Source: Acidobacteria bacterium 5-1 (GTDB lineage: Bacteria > Acidobacteriota > Blastocatellia > Pyrinomonadales > Pyrinomonadaceae). From it: a DNA stretch of 52,602 nt. The translations under genes and the position numbers were made by a program. This document shows, piece by piece, positions 43,091 through 51,882 of this stretch; position 1 is the first letter of the stretch, and each line of letters begins with the position of its first letter. Location: NCBI GenBank assembly GCA_002050455.1, contig MWZA01000149.1, positions 1 to 52,602 of the forward strand, in the 5' to 3' direction. The notes under the pieces are model-generated. The model was not told the origin of the DNA, searched no databases, and saw only the letters and a list, made by a program, of their open reading frames with translations.

Positions 43091-44409
43091 AATTTATTTT
43101 GAACTTGCAGAAAAGGCTTAAGTTGTTTGATTGTTTCAGATGTTGCGCCGCAGCTTTTTTGCATTATCATAAAAGCGTTTCTGCCCAGCTTCTGCCGCCG
43201 TTCGGCGTTTTGTAGTAATTCGGAAAAAACTTCGGTGAGTTGTTTGGAAATTTCTCTTTCGTCCAATTTCGGCAGTTGAACGAGCGCGTCTTGGGCGAGA
43301 AATTCTCTGACAATTTCCGCAAAATTCGTTGTGTAGAAACCTGTTGCAATGGCTTTTCGCGCAATCGCCGGTTCAAGGATATTTTGTCCGCCGTGCGGAA
43401 TCAGGCTTCCGCCGACAAAAACGATTTCTGCTAACGGGAAAACGGTGCGAAGCTCGCCGATGCTGTCGAGCAGAATTATTTCCGCGATTTTATCTTTATC
43501 GGATGGTTTTGCGGAACGCCTTGACCACTTAAAACCCGCGTTTTTTATCAGTTCGGCGACTTCCGCAAATCTTTCGGGATGACGCGGCGCAATCAGAAGA
43601 CGCGGCAGCAACTTTCCTTCCGATTTTTCCCGAACCTCCGCGAAAGCCTCTAAAATCCATACTTCTTCGGGCGCGTGAGTGCTTGCCGCAACGATTAACG
43701 GCGCGTTTTCCGAAATGGCAAATCTTTCCCGAAATTCTTGGGTTAATTGATTTTCGGTTTCCTCAAAACCTTGGTCAAACTTGATATTTCCGGTAACTTT
43801 TACTTTGTCGGCGCGGATTCCGAGTTGAATAATTCGTTGCGCGTCTTTATTTCCCTGCATTAAAGCCAAATCAACAAACTGCAAAACTCTCTGCATAAAA
43901 TTTTTGACATAAAGATAACGATTAACCGATTTTTCCGATAATCTGCCATTGACGATGACGATTTTTGCTCCGCTTTTGTGTGTTTCGCGCAGAAAATTAA
44001 ACCACAGTTCGGTTTCTATTATCAAAACAACGCTCGGCTTGATTTTCCGCAGTGCGCGGCGCACCGTAAAACGCCAATCAAGAGGAAAATAAAAGACAAG
44101 CGCGGCTGAATCGGCAAAAACTTCGCGGGCGAGTTCCTGACCTGTTTTTGTAGTGGTCGAAACGACAAGACAAAAATCAGGATATTTTTCGAGCAGTTCT
44201 TTGACCAGCGGACGAGCGGCATTGATTTCGCCAACCGAAACACAGTGAAGCCAGAGGACAGGTTTTTCATCCTGCTGAAAATTGGGCAAATATCCGAGAC
44301 GCTGCCAAAATCCCGCCGCGTATTTCCCTTTTCTCAATCCGTCAAAAAGAAATCGCGGCAGCAAAACGATAAAACCAATTGTCAAAAGAACACTGTATAA
44401 GAAAAACAT
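43087..44409 (-). CDS. waaA: Kdo transferase
   Basis: A 440-residue 3-deoxy-D-manno-octulosonic acid transferase (KdtA/WaaA). It has an N-terminal membrane helix, then a GT-B fold: HCVSVGEINAARPLV with the catalytic Glu, STTTKTGQELA, VLIIETELWFNFL, and the C-half with NIKFDQGF, VAASTHAPEE, LIAPRHPERF and EIVFVGGSLIPHGGQNILEPA. It adds Kdo to lipid A precursor at the inner membrane and so points to LPS. The ATG directly follows the words aggtgaaaggtgaaaagtg (read on the other strand), without a ribosome site. Confidence 0.95.
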   Translation of the reverse strand: MFFLYSVLLTIGFIVLLPRFLFDGLRKGKYAAGFWQRLGYLPNFQQDEKPVLWLHCVSVGEINAARPLVKELLEKYPDFCLVVSTTTKTGQELAREVFADSAALVFYFPLDWRFTVRRALRKIKPSVVLIIETELWFNFLRETHKSGAKIVIVNGRLSEKSVNRYLYVKNFMQRVLQFVDLALMQGNKDAQRIIQLGIRADKVKVTGNIKFDQGFEETENQLTQEFRERFAISENAPLIVAASTHAPEEVWILEAFAEVREKSEGKLLPRLLIAPRHPERFAEVAELIKNAGFKWSRRSAKPSDKDKIAEIILLDSIGELRTVFPLAEIVFVGGSLIPHGGQNILEPAIARKAIATGFYTTNFAEIVREFLAQDALVQLPKLDEREISKQLTEVFSELLQNAERRQKLGRNAFMIMQKSCGATSETIKQLKPFLQVQNKL

Positions 44410-44411
44410 AT

Positions 44412-44500
44412 TGATAGGTGAAAGGTGAAAAGTGATAACTAATAGGTGATAGGTAAGAATTTATCTTATTTTTCATTTCTTTTCACTTTTCACTTCACTC
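44412..44500. repeat. inverted repeat of gtgaaaagtg words between efp and waaA
   Basis: The left part (aggtgaaaggtgaaaagtg, plus aggtgataggtaag) and the right part (ttttcacttttcacttcac) are inverted. The right arm covers the efp stop codon, and the left arm ends three bases from the waaA ATG. Confidence 0.7.
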
Positions 44501-45053
44501 TCTCGATATATTTCGCTTCGGTTGGATTGACTCGAATGCGCTCGCCTTCGGTGATAAACGGTGGGACTGTTATAGTTACGCCGTTTTCCAGCGTTGCCGG
44601 TTTGTTGGAATTGGAAACGGTTGCGCTTTTTAATATCGGGTCGGTTTTTGTAACCGTCAGTTCGAGCGAGCTTGGCAATTCAATGCCAATCGGCGTGTCG
44701 TCGTAAAACTCGACCTGAAGTTTCAAACCCGGCATCAGCCACTGCGTCGTGTCGCCGAGTTCGTCTTCGGTCAACGATATTTGTTCGTAATTTTCCGAAT
44801 TCATAAAATGATGATGCGAGCCGTCAGAATAAAGATATTCCATTTCGTGCTGTTCGAGCGGGGCGCGTTCAATCGTATCATTTGCCCGAAACCGATGTTC
44901 AAACGAACTGCCCGTTATCAAGTTTCTTAGGCGCGACTGCACCATTGCGCGAAGGTTACCGGGCGTGTGATGGCGAAATTCCATCACCTTGCACGGCACG
45001 CCTTCAAAAAGAATAACCATACCTTTGCGAATGTCGCTTGCCGAAAGTGCCAT
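44490..45053 (-). CDS. efp: elongation factor P
   Basis: A 187-residue EF-P with its three beta-barrel domains: KOW-like (residues about 1-65), OB (70-130, EYLYSDGSHHHFMNSENYEQI) and the C-terminal OB fold ending NPTEAKYIERVK. It relieves ribosome stalling at polyproline. The tip of the first loop reads PGNLRA (Asn33), where E. coli has the modified Lys34 in PGKGQA and EarP-type factors have Arg. So neither lysylation nor rhamnosylation can occur at this position. GGAG lies about 14 bases before the ATG, rather far. Confidence 0.95.
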   Translation of the reverse strand: MALSASDIRKGMVILFEGVPCKVMEFRHHTPGNLRAMVQSRLRNLITGSSFEHRFRANDTIERAPLEQHEMEYLYSDGSHHHFMNSENYEQISLTEDELGDTTQWLMPGLKLQVEFYDDTPIGIELPSSLELTVTKTDPILKSATVSNSNKPATLENGVTITVPPFITEGERIRVNPTEAKYIERVK

Positions 45054-45155
45054 AAAATTTTATTATCTCCGTTTATTAAAAATTGCTTGGTTTTATAAAA
45101 TTCCTAGTTTATTTTTGACTTGGAGTTTTGTCTAGTCAACAGGCAAAATACAAAG

Positions 45156-45872
45156 ATGAATTTTTCCGTCATCATTCCCGCTTTCAACGAAGAAAATTAT
45201 TTGCCGAAAACGCTCGCGGCAATCAAAACCGCATTGGCGACAATTGACTTTCTGGCGGAAATAATTGTGGTTGACAACGAAAGCACCGATAAAACCGCGC
45301 AAACCGCCAAAGATTTCGGCGCAAAAGTCGTTTCGGAAAGCGAACACAACATTGCCAAAGTCAGAAACACAGGCGCGAAGAACGCCAGCGGCGATGTTTT
45401 GATATTTATTGATGCGGATACAATTGTTCCCGAAACGCTTTTTCAAAAAATTGCCGAAGCGATGAAAAATGAAAAATGTTTCGGCGGCGCGGTTGCCGTC
45501 AGTTACGAACCGTTTCAAAGAAAATGGATGAAATTCTATCTGCTCGGCTGGAAGTTTTGGGGAAAACTTTTCAATATGAAACAAGGCGCGACGCAATTTT
45601 GCCGAAAAGCGGTTTTTGACAAACTGAACGGCTATGACGAAAGCATTTTTATTGGCGAAGACATTGAGTTTTACTGGAAACTTTCCAAATTCGCCAAACA
45701 AAACGGCGGTTTTCTGCATTTCATCGAAAATCCGAAAGCCATTACTTCTTCGAGACGTTTCGATAAAATGAGTCTTTGGAAAACTTTTCTGCTGACACAT
45801 CCGGCATTTATTTTTCTGACTTCGCGGAAAAAATCCTTTTGGAAAGATTGGTATGAAAAAGCGATTCGCTAA
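45156..45872 (+). CDS. glycosyltransferase family 2
   Basis: A 238-residue GT-A enzyme starting FSVIIPAFNEENYLPKTL. It has VVDNESTDKT, a DAD metal site (FIDADTIVP) and the acceptor region GEDIEFYWKL. C-terminal transmembrane helices are absent, so it is a soluble or peripheral protein. Substrates cannot be predicted. ATG 45156 fits the family start; upstream codons in frame have no ribosome site. Divergent from efp and convergent with the SIMPL gene. Confidence 0.85.
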   Translation: MNFSVIIPAFNEENYLPKTLAAIKTALATIDFLAEIIVVDNESTDKTAQTAKDFGAKVVSESEHNIAKVRNTGAKNASGDVLIFIDADTIVPETLFQKIAEAMKNEKCFGGAVAVSYEPFQRKWMKFYLLGWKFWGKLFNMKQGATQFCRKAVFDKLNGYDESIFIGEDIEFYWKLSKFAKQNGGFLHFIENPKAITSSRRFDKMSLWKTFLLTHPAFIFLTSRKKSFWKDWYEKAIR

Positions 45873-45910
45873 CGGAATGTATTTGCTTTCTCCAATGAAT
45901 AAATGTTTTC

Positions 45911-46786
45911 TTACTTCTTCAAATCATATTGAAGGCGCAGATAGAGCGTAAATTGCACCATCGGCTCAATGCCCATCTGATTGATAACCGAATCAAAACT
46001 ACTCGCATCAAGCGGCTCGTAGAAAAAAGTGCTGGTTTTACGCTGCCGCACGACAACGCGGTTATAATCGCCCGAAGTAGCACCGGCTTCAAAGGCTTGA
46101 TAACCCGTATACAACTCGCTCGGATAAAAAGCGTCGTATTTTTCACTTGCCAAGTTTGTCGGTAACAGCTTAATGCCGAACGAATTGGCATAACTCGCTT
46201 CTTTTTGTTTAATAATTCTGACTGCTTCTTCAAACAACTTAGCGTGAACACCGCTCCTATCGCCGATGACATAATCAACTTCAATCAAATCAAAAATTGA
46301 GCCTTTGGCGGCGGCGGACAAAATCTTTTCCAGCAATTGACGGTCTTTGTAACGCACGGCGATATTTTTCTTGGTTTCAAAGCCGGAAAACTTTTCCGTT
46401 ACCATGCTGCCGCTCGTCGTATAATCATAAATTTTATTTAGCGTGATAAAGTCAACAAAAATGTCGCCGCGCCTTATTCCCAAACCTTCTAAATCCTTAA
46501 TAAATCCGGCAACTTGCGCGTTGATTTTACTGTTGCTCTCGGCAGAAGTTGCGGCTTCCTGCACCAAGCCAAAAACCGCGACAAAAGTATCAGCCTTCAT
46601 ATTCATCAAAACATTGGCTTCGACAAAATAAACTTGCGCTTTTCCGTCGGTGCTTCCGGTCAAAATGCCGGAATTTATCTGCGGTTTGCGCCGCTGCGTG
46701 CCGTAAGCGCGATTTCCACTTTCTTGCGCGAAAGCAAAAATCGGGCAAAACAAAACTAAAACAAACAGCCATAGTATTTTTCTCAT
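45911..46786 (-). CDS. SIMPL-domain (DUF541) exported protein
   Basis: A 291-residue protein with signal peptide ending FAFAQ. The central part (GKAQVYFVEANVLMNMKADTFVAVFGL, then INAQVAGFIKDLEGLGIRRGDIFVDFITLNKIYDY) follows the SIMPL pattern, including the repeated use of short helices pairing with beta-strands. SIMPL proteins are periplasmic or surface proteins with stress-related roles. ATG 46786 has AAGGAAG eight bases upstream; a GTG at 46795 is a weaker option. Confidence 0.75.
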   Translation of the reverse strand: MRKILWLFVLVLFCPIFAFAQESGNRAYGTQRRKPQINSGILTGSTDGKAQVYFVEANVLMNMKADTFVAVFGLVQEAATSAESNSKINAQVAGFIKDLEGLGIRRGDIFVDFITLNKIYDYTTSGSMVTEKFSGFETKKNIAVRYKDRQLLEKILSAAAKGSIFDLIEVDYVIGDRSGVHAKLFEEAVRIIKQKEASYANSFGIKLLPTNLASEKYDAFYPSELYTGYQAFEAGATSGDYNRVVVRQRKTSTFFYEPLDASSFDSVINQMGIEPMVQFTLYLRLQYDLKK

Positions 46787-46854
46787 TCGATTCACTTCCT
46801 TATTTCTATTTCACTGATAGGACTTGGTAATAAACTTTTAGAATCACCAAATCA

Positions 46855-48912
46855 TTATTCAACCTTAGGATTTCGCAAAGGTGAAATCTGTTCAAGCGGT
46901 TCTGCTTCTACGCGCTCAATCTGGCGGGTGAGCAATTCGCTGATGGCGTCGGATGCCGGGGCGTTTTCTTTGGCAATCTGGTAAGCCCGCAGCGCATCTT
47001 CGCGCTTGCCGAGTTTGAGATACTGATTTCCGAGTTCCACGGCGTTATGATACTTTTTCGGGTCAAGTGCAACGGCTTCGGACAGCAGTTTTATTGCCCC
47101 TTCGATGTCCGGCTCGGCGGAATAAATTTTGTTATTTGCACGATTGGCAAGCCTTAATACCTTTGTGTCAGGGTCATGAAACACGCCGCGAAAGACGAAC
47201 AAGTTTCCGAAACGCGCTATCGGAGTCGCTTCCCGGAAAGCCGGTTTGCTGCGGACTTGCCTCGCCCCCATAATAACCGTGCCGCTGAGCATTTCGCTGT
47301 CAAGTTTTTCCGCGTCGCGTTCGAGATTTTTGCCGACCCAATCAAGTCCCCGACCTTTCCTTTCCGCTTGCCTCATAGGATAGAGGATGAAAGGAATTTC
47401 GCCTGCGGTTCTCAAGTTCTCGTTATAATATTCTGTCAATTCCTTAGCCCGCAAACTTATATCAATTCCCTCATCGCTAAAATAAAGATAGGCGTTTGGC
47501 GTGCCGCCGACAGTTTCGTTGTAATACTCCCACGGGCGCAGAACGGGAATTGCCGAAATTAAAGCGGCGATTAAGGCAGCAGCGACCGCGCCGCGCAAAA
47601 GATAAGATTTGGATTCAACCGCCTTGTAAATTGCCAGCGATGCCAATAAAGCTAATGGCGGAATGATGGGCAGCGCGTGTCTGATTCCCGCGTAACTCGA
47701 ACCTGTGGAAAGCACAATCAAAAAAAGCACAGCTAAACCGATCACGCCACACAGAGGCGCAATAAATTCTCGCGGAATTTTGCGGGCAATCAGTAAAACC
47801 GCGCCGATTACAGTCAGCAGAAGCAAACCAAGCGGGAGTTTGACGGCAATCACACCCGGAAAAAAATAGAAAGGTGCTTTCTTGTAACGATTGCCGAAAG
47901 CAAAAACGGAGCGGGCGCGTCCTTCCGCACCGGCGCGAATCGTGTCCGCCATTCCCCAAGTGTAGGCGCGGGGAAACAGATGTCCGCGCGCCATCATATT
48001 CAAACCGGCTCGGTAACGCGGCGAATTAACATCGCTGATTTTCTCCGCCAAAGAGCGATTGAATTGTTCTTCAGAAGTTACCGGACTTTCGCTAAAGCGG
48101 AACAGATAAAAACTCCACAAGACAATCATCGCCCCGATTAAAACCGCCGCCACCAATCCGACACGACGCAGGCGAACGACAATGCCAGCATTCCTTGCCA
48201 AAAAAATCGCCATCACGATTCCAATAATGGCAATCGCCGCCATGGTGATAACGGCTGAATGTTTCGCGCTCAAAGCCAATCCGAGGGCGAGTGCGGCAAA
48301 AATCAAATCAATTGTGCGCCACGAGCGAAACGCCGCGAGAGCAAACAAAACGGCGGTGGTCGAAAGCAGTGCGACGGGCAAATCCGTCATGACCACGGGA
48401 AGATGCGCGGCAACCGTCGGGTCAATCACCAAAAAAGCAGTCGCCGCTAAAGCAATCACATCTCCGAAAACACGCCGTGTTGCCACCGCGAACAAAAACA
48501 GCAGCAAGCCGTTCAAAGCAAACATCGCCGTTCGCGCACGGCTTTGAATCAAGTCTGGATCGTTGTTGAGATAAATGTCTTCTTCGACAAACTTGCGCTC
48601 ATCCGCTTTGTCCTGAAGAGTGCGGTAAGGAGAAAGCTGATAGCCGAAACTTGAAACAAAAGCTCCCGTCCACAATTTGACGAGCGGCGGATGTTCGGGA
48701 TTGAGCCGGAAGTCTCCGGTTTGAACGTAAGCCGCGCCCGCGCCGATGTGATAAGCCTCGTCAATCGTAAAACTGTCGAGCCGCGTCGCAATGCTTGAGC
48801 GAACAACGGCAAAGACGATCAATCCGAATAACACCAGAAAGAAAATTAAATGCCGCTTTGACAAAGAAAACTTTGCGGTCTTTTCAGTCTTCATTTCATT
48901 TTCGATTTTCAT
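46855..48912 (-). CDS. ArnT/PMT-like glycosyltransferase with C-terminal TPRs
   Basis: A membrane protein of about 685 residues with about ten helices. The first periplasmic loop has FTIDEAYHIGAGAAYVQTGDFRLNPEHPPLVKL, the D-E and EHPP pattern of GT39/GT83 polyprenol-sugar transferases such as ArnT. After the last helix (about 440-480) a soluble domain follows, then a TPR-like stretch (about 620-665: AVELGNQYLKLGKREDALRAYQIAKENA). It would move a lipid-linked sugar to a lipid or protein outside the inner membrane. Start is uncertain: 48912 has a weak GATAAG upstream; 48936 and 48894 are alternatives. The longer frame to 49029 crosses the next gene. Confidence 0.8.
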   Translation of the reverse strand: MKIENEMKTEKTAKFSLSKRHLIFFLVLFGLIVFAVVRSSIATRLDSFTIDEAYHIGAGAAYVQTGDFRLNPEHPPLVKLWTGAFVSSFGYQLSPYRTLQDKADERKFVEEDIYLNNDPDLIQSRARTAMFALNGLLLFLFAVATRRVFGDVIALAATAFLVIDPTVAAHLPVVMTDLPVALLSTTAVLFALAAFRSWRTIDLIFAALALGLALSAKHSAVITMAAIAIIGIVMAIFLARNAGIVVRLRRVGLVAAVLIGAMIVLWSFYLFRFSESPVTSEEQFNRSLAEKISDVNSPRYRAGLNMMARGHLFPRAYTWGMADTIRAGAEGRARSVFAFGNRYKKAPFYFFPGVIAVKLPLGLLLLTVIGAVLLIARKIPREFIAPLCGVIGLAVLFLIVLSTGSSYAGIRHALPIIPPLALLASLAIYKAVESKSYLLRGAVAAALIAALISAIPVLRPWEYYNETVGGTPNAYLYFSDEGIDISLRAKELTEYYNENLRTAGEIPFILYPMRQAERKGRGLDWVGKNLERDAEKLDSEMLSGTVIMGARQVRSKPAFREATPIARFGNLFVFRGVFHDPDTKVLRLANRANNKIYSAEPDIEGAIKLLSEAVALDPKKYHNAVELGNQYLKLGKREDALRAYQIAKENAPASDAISELLTRQIERVEAEPLEQISPLRNPKVE

Positions 48913-48939
48913 ATTGAACTTATCTTTTAGATTCATTCG

Positions 48940-48975
48940 CGTAAGCAGGCTAAAGCCTAAATTAGGCTCGGCATA
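48940..48975. repeat. short palindromic element
   Basis: The sequence cgcgtaagcaggctaaagcc contains the palindrome aggctaaagcct and is followed by taaattaggct, a partial copy. It sits between the ABM gene stop and the ArnT-like start. Confidence 0.4.
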
Positions 48976-48985
48976 AAATGAATCA

Positions 48986-49306
48986 CTAACCTTTTTTGAC
49001 GAAACTCTGTGCCTGTAGAAGATCATCAATGACGTTCATATAAATATCCGGATAGGACTCTTCAATACTCTCTCGAAACATCATTCGCGCTTTTGCATCA
49101 ATCACCGGAATATTTTGTGCCGCGTCATAAGTTTGTCTGTCAGTCCACTGCGCATAAGCCACCCATAATCTCTCTTCTGCCTGATGCAGACGCGAACCGA
49201 GACTGCCACAGTTTTGATAAATCTCCTCCGTCCTCCTATGCCATCCTTCCAAAAAATTCTTCTCGTGTCCTTCTTTTACTTTCCATCGGTACAAGGCAAT
49301 AAACAT
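48986..49306 (-). CDS. antibiotic biosynthesis monooxygenase-like (ABM) protein
   Basis: A 106-residue dimeric alpha-beta barrel: MFIALYRWKVKEGHEKNFLEGW is the typical first strand and helix, and WVAYAQWTDRQTYDAA the second part. The family includes quinol monooxygenases, heme-degrading proteins and many of unknown role. GGAGG lies at good spacing before the ATG. Its neighbour downstream is the ArnT-like gene. Confidence 0.8.
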   Translation of the reverse strand: MFIALYRWKVKEGHEKNFLEGWHRRTEEIYQNCGSLGSRLHQAEERLWVAYAQWTDRQTYDAAQNIPVIDAKARMMFRESIEESYPDIYMNVIDDLLQAQSFVKKG

Positions 49307-49357
49307 TATTTCCTCCAGAATATTCGTAGAAATTTAGCGGACTATGTAACGAAGCAT

Positions 49358-50422
49358 CTAACGCGCTTTACTCGGGGCGCGGAGTTCGCCCCAGTTCGGA
49401 AATCCATTAAGACCGGGCGTGTCGGTTATTTGTACCTCGCCCGTGCCGTCGCTGTTTATCAACCAGAGTTGGAATCTGCCTGTTCCTTGACCCATTGTTC
49501 TGTGGAAGATAATTTTCTTGCCGTCGGGTGACCACGAGGAAGTTAAGTCGCCCAGCGTGTTGTCGGTCAGTTGAACTTGACCCGTGCCATCGGCGTTCAT
49601 TACGCAAATCTCAAAATCAGCACCGCCTTTCCGACACGCATAGACAATACGCTTGCCGTCCGGCGACCAAGCAGGAGCGCGTTCCTCTTCAGAATTATTG
49701 GTCAGCCGCACTCGCTTACCCTTCCCGTTCGTATTCATAACGTAGATTTCGGCGGTTGCGGAATCAAGTTTATCATCGGCGACTAAATGGCTCGTAAATA
49801 GAATTTTCTTACCGTCTGGCGACCAGTCCGGGTCTTCGTCAATCGCTTCAGGACTGTTCGTGATGTTCTTGGGTTTGGCAGTTTTTTTGAGGACATCATT
49901 GACGTTTAACGTAAAGATGTCGTTGTCAATAGTGGCAGCACCCGGATATGGTTTAGTCGGGTGACCCGTGCCTGATGCCGAAGCGTGAAAGGCGATTTTC
50001 TTACCGTCCGGCGACCATGTTGCGGAACTGCCGCGCGTCAACAGCGTCTGTTCCGTTCCATCCGCGTTCATCAGAAACAGGTGTGAAGTGTTAAGCGGTT
50101 CTTTCTCAGTCCGGAGACGGCTACTCTCAAAAAGAATTTTTCTCCCGTCGGGCGACAGTGACGGGAAATTGTCGGCGTATTTGTTATCGGTTATGCGCCG
50201 CACGTTCGTGCCGTCACCGTTCATCAGGTAAATCTGGGTATCGAACAAGAGTTTGCCCGCAGGATTGTGGCGCGTACTGGCAAACGCGATGGTAGAAGTC
50301 ATCACGGTCTTCTTTTCCTGCCGTTCTCGAACCTGCGCCCGCGCTCCGACAAAAACCGCAACGGAAACTACAATAATTATCAACGCGGTAAGCACCGCAT
50401 TCTGGATACTTTTGTTTTGCAT
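49358..50422 (-). CDS. TolB-like beta-propeller exported protein
   Basis: A 354-residue protein with an N-terminal hydrophobic segment (VLTALIIIVVSVAVFVGA). It has at least six PD40-type repeats, each with a variant of FPSLSPDGRKILF or PAWSPDGKRIVYA, often followed by IYVMN-DG. This is the C-terminal part of TolB-like proteins without the TolB N-terminal domain. It could bind other periplasmic proteins. GAAAGGA precedes the ATG. It lies at the start of a set of exported proteins with strong ribosome sites. Confidence 0.8.
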   Translation of the reverse strand: MQNKSIQNAVLTALIIIVVSVAVFVGARAQVRERQEKKTVMTSTIAFASTRHNPAGKLLFDTQIYLMNGDGTNVRRITDNKYADNFPSLSPDGRKILFESSRLRTEKEPLNTSHLFLMNADGTEQTLLTRGSSATWSPDGKKIAFHASASGTGHPTKPYPGAATIDNDIFTLNVNDVLKKTAKPKNITNSPEAIDEDPDWSPDGKKILFTSHLVADDKLDSATAEIYVMNTNGKGKRVRLTNNSEEERAPAWSPDGKRIVYACRKGGADFEICVMNADGTGQVQLTDNTLGDLTSSWSPDGKKIIFHRTMGQGTGRFQLWLINSDGTGEVQITDTPGLNGFPNWGELRAPSKAR

Positions 50423-50621
50423 CTTTATTTTCCTTTCACAATAGACTTGATTTTTTTATTTTTCCTTTTCTAAAACGTAATCTTGAGGGTTTAGCCGTCT
50501 AACAACCGAGTTATCGTGGGCGGAAACCGCCAAATGCGAACTAACGGACAAAAGATAACGCGATAATAAAGTCGCTGTGCGCCACCTCACGTCCAATGAT
50601 TTGTTCGGGCGTGTTACAGAA
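50423..50621. other. 199-base spacer
   Basis: It contains the upstream region of the TolB-like gene, with words such as gtctaacaac and gaactaacgg that superficially resemble integron recombination sites. I could not complete a site, and see no gene. Confidence 0.35.
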
Positions 50622-51092
50622 TTATTTTGAGCGTTTATTCCAAATAACGTGCGTTTGCTTCCACACGTCATTTTCATTTCTTCTGCTAATCCATAAATAA
50701 TTTGCCGTATTCTCCGTGATTTCGCCGGTTTTCTTATTCTTTAAAATTTCTTTTGCCCAGCCCCGGTCAATGGCTGTATCTCCGGTAATCTTTACTTCCT
50801 CGCTGTGATATTCCGTTTTTACCTCAAATATCACCCACAATTGCCGCATCAGATTAAGCGCATTTTCTAGTCCTGAGACGGGCGGCAGACCGTCGGGAAT
50901 TAAAACAATGTCCGGGGCGGAATGTCGTCTGAGCGGTTCAATGTCATTCAGCGAATTTTCCGCCTTCTGAACTTCGCTTCTCATCCGGTTGATATATTTG
51001 ACGTCCTCTGTTTCGGAAGATTTGGATTTCGTTTGCGAAACGGCGGATGCCGCTACAATCAGAATCAAAATTATTAAAATTGAAAGTTTCAT
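50622..51092 (-). CDS. SnoaL/DUF4440-like exported protein
   Basis: A 156-residue protein with a signal segment (MKLSILIILILIVAASAVSQ). The mature part has NTF2-like features: INRMRSEVQKAENSLNDIEPLRRHSAPDIVLIPDG, a short central helix, VKITGDTAIDRGWAKEIL and a final strand VWKQTHVIW. Such folds are either enzymes or small-molecule binding proteins. ATG 51092 has AGAGAAG upstream; the in-frame GTG at 51098 is less likely. About 200 bases without a gene follow it. Confidence 0.65.
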   Translation of the reverse strand: MKLSILIILILIVAASAVSQTKSKSSETEDVKYINRMRSEVQKAENSLNDIEPLRRHSAPDIVLIPDGLPPVSGLENALNLMRQLWVIFEVKTEYHSEEVKITGDTAIDRGWAKEILKNKKTGEITENTANYLWISRRNENDVWKQTHVIWNKRSK

Positions 51093-51177
51093 ATTCACTT
51101 CTCTATTTGTTTTTACGATGCGGATTCATAATCAAAGAAAATCGAACAACTACCTTTGTCAGGCGTGAATGCCTCTG

Positions 51178-51261
51178 CTAGAGCCACGTCAAAATCATCA
51201 TTACAATAACTCCGATAACTCCGACAAGAAAGCCGGCGGCGCGGTCAAACCAACGCGCCAC
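51178..51261 (-). CDS. possible 27-residue membrane peptide
   Basis: A short frame with GTG start gives VARWFDRAAGFLVG then VIGVIVMMILTWL. That is one clean hydrophobic helix with a positively charged, Trp-containing start, as in many small membrane proteins. AGAAG is four bases from the GTG, which is close. A TAG precedes the start in frame. It follows the 51289 gene on the same strand by about 30 bases. It may equally be the decayed end of a larger gene. Confidence 0.35.
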   Translation of the reverse strand: MARWFDRAAGFLVGVIGVIVMMILTWL

Positions 51262-51288
51262 CTGCTTCTAAATGACAGACTTGATTAT

Positions 51289-51807
51289 TTAATTCTGTCC
51301 CGGCGGGTCGGGCTGCGGATTAAAACCTTCTGCCAATCCGGGATACATAAACAAAGTTCCGCCGGTTTGTTTGCTGAAGACTTCCATGGTCGGAACGACG
51401 GTGCAGCGATTTCGCGTTGCGTCTTCCGGGTCAATGCCGACCTCTGCGCGAAATTGGAATCCGCCTTCGATTGCCGTTCCGCCCTGCGGAATGACAATGC
51501 GGCTGATGGCAACGCCCGGTCGTAAATTAAATGTATCGGGCGTTCCGTAGGTTCGTCCGTTCGCGTCGTAAAACTTGATTTGAACGCGGCACGGTCTGAT
51601 GTTCGGGTCGTCAATCGAACCATCAACTCTGACTAAATTGAGCCGGGCGTTTTGCGATGCCGGAAGCAAGGTGACAATCCCGAATTGGACTTTGTCAACC
51701 TCTTTGATTGCGCTCACCCGATTGACATTCCACACGGCGAACCCGATGAGAACGCCGATGACGACACCCAAGGCGAGTGTTTTTACTAATGTTTGTTTTG
51801 TTTTCAT
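51289..51807 (-). CDS. exported protein of unknown function with NPQPDPP tail
   Basis: A 172-residue protein. An N-terminal hydrophobic stretch (TLALGVVIGVLIGFAVWNV) suggests a signal or anchor. The body has beta-type sequence (FGIVTLLPASQNARLNLVRV, ISRIVIPQGGTAIEGGFQF). Two Cys (in RPCRV and NRCTV) could form a disulfide. It ends GFNPQPDPPGQN, a Pro-rich motif I have seen at the ends of various exported proteins but whose role is unknown. GAGAGGA precedes the ATG. Not assigned to a family. Confidence 0.6.
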   Translation of the reverse strand: MKTKQTLVKTLALGVVIGVLIGFAVWNVNRVSAIKEVDKVQFGIVTLLPASQNARLNLVRVDGSIDDPNIRPCRVQIKFYDANGRTYGTPDTFNLRPGVAISRIVIPQGGTAIEGGFQFRAEVGIDPEDATRNRCTVVPTMEVFSKQTGGTLFMYPGLAEGFNPQPDPPGQN

Positions 51808-51882
51808 AATTTTTTCCTCTCTTATTTTTATGGTTTTTCCTTTGTTTTTACTTTCTAAATTGCAAATGAGTCGTCCACCCGG

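Noticed and set aside
48913-49029. Longer N-terminus of the ArnT-like protein
   Set aside because: It crosses a spacer palindrome and the end of the ABM gene, and has no ribosome site.
50490-50620. Integron attC-like site (gtctaac ... )
   Set aside because: One RYYYAAC-like core is present, but no GTTRRRY partner at the correct distance, and no integrase in the window.
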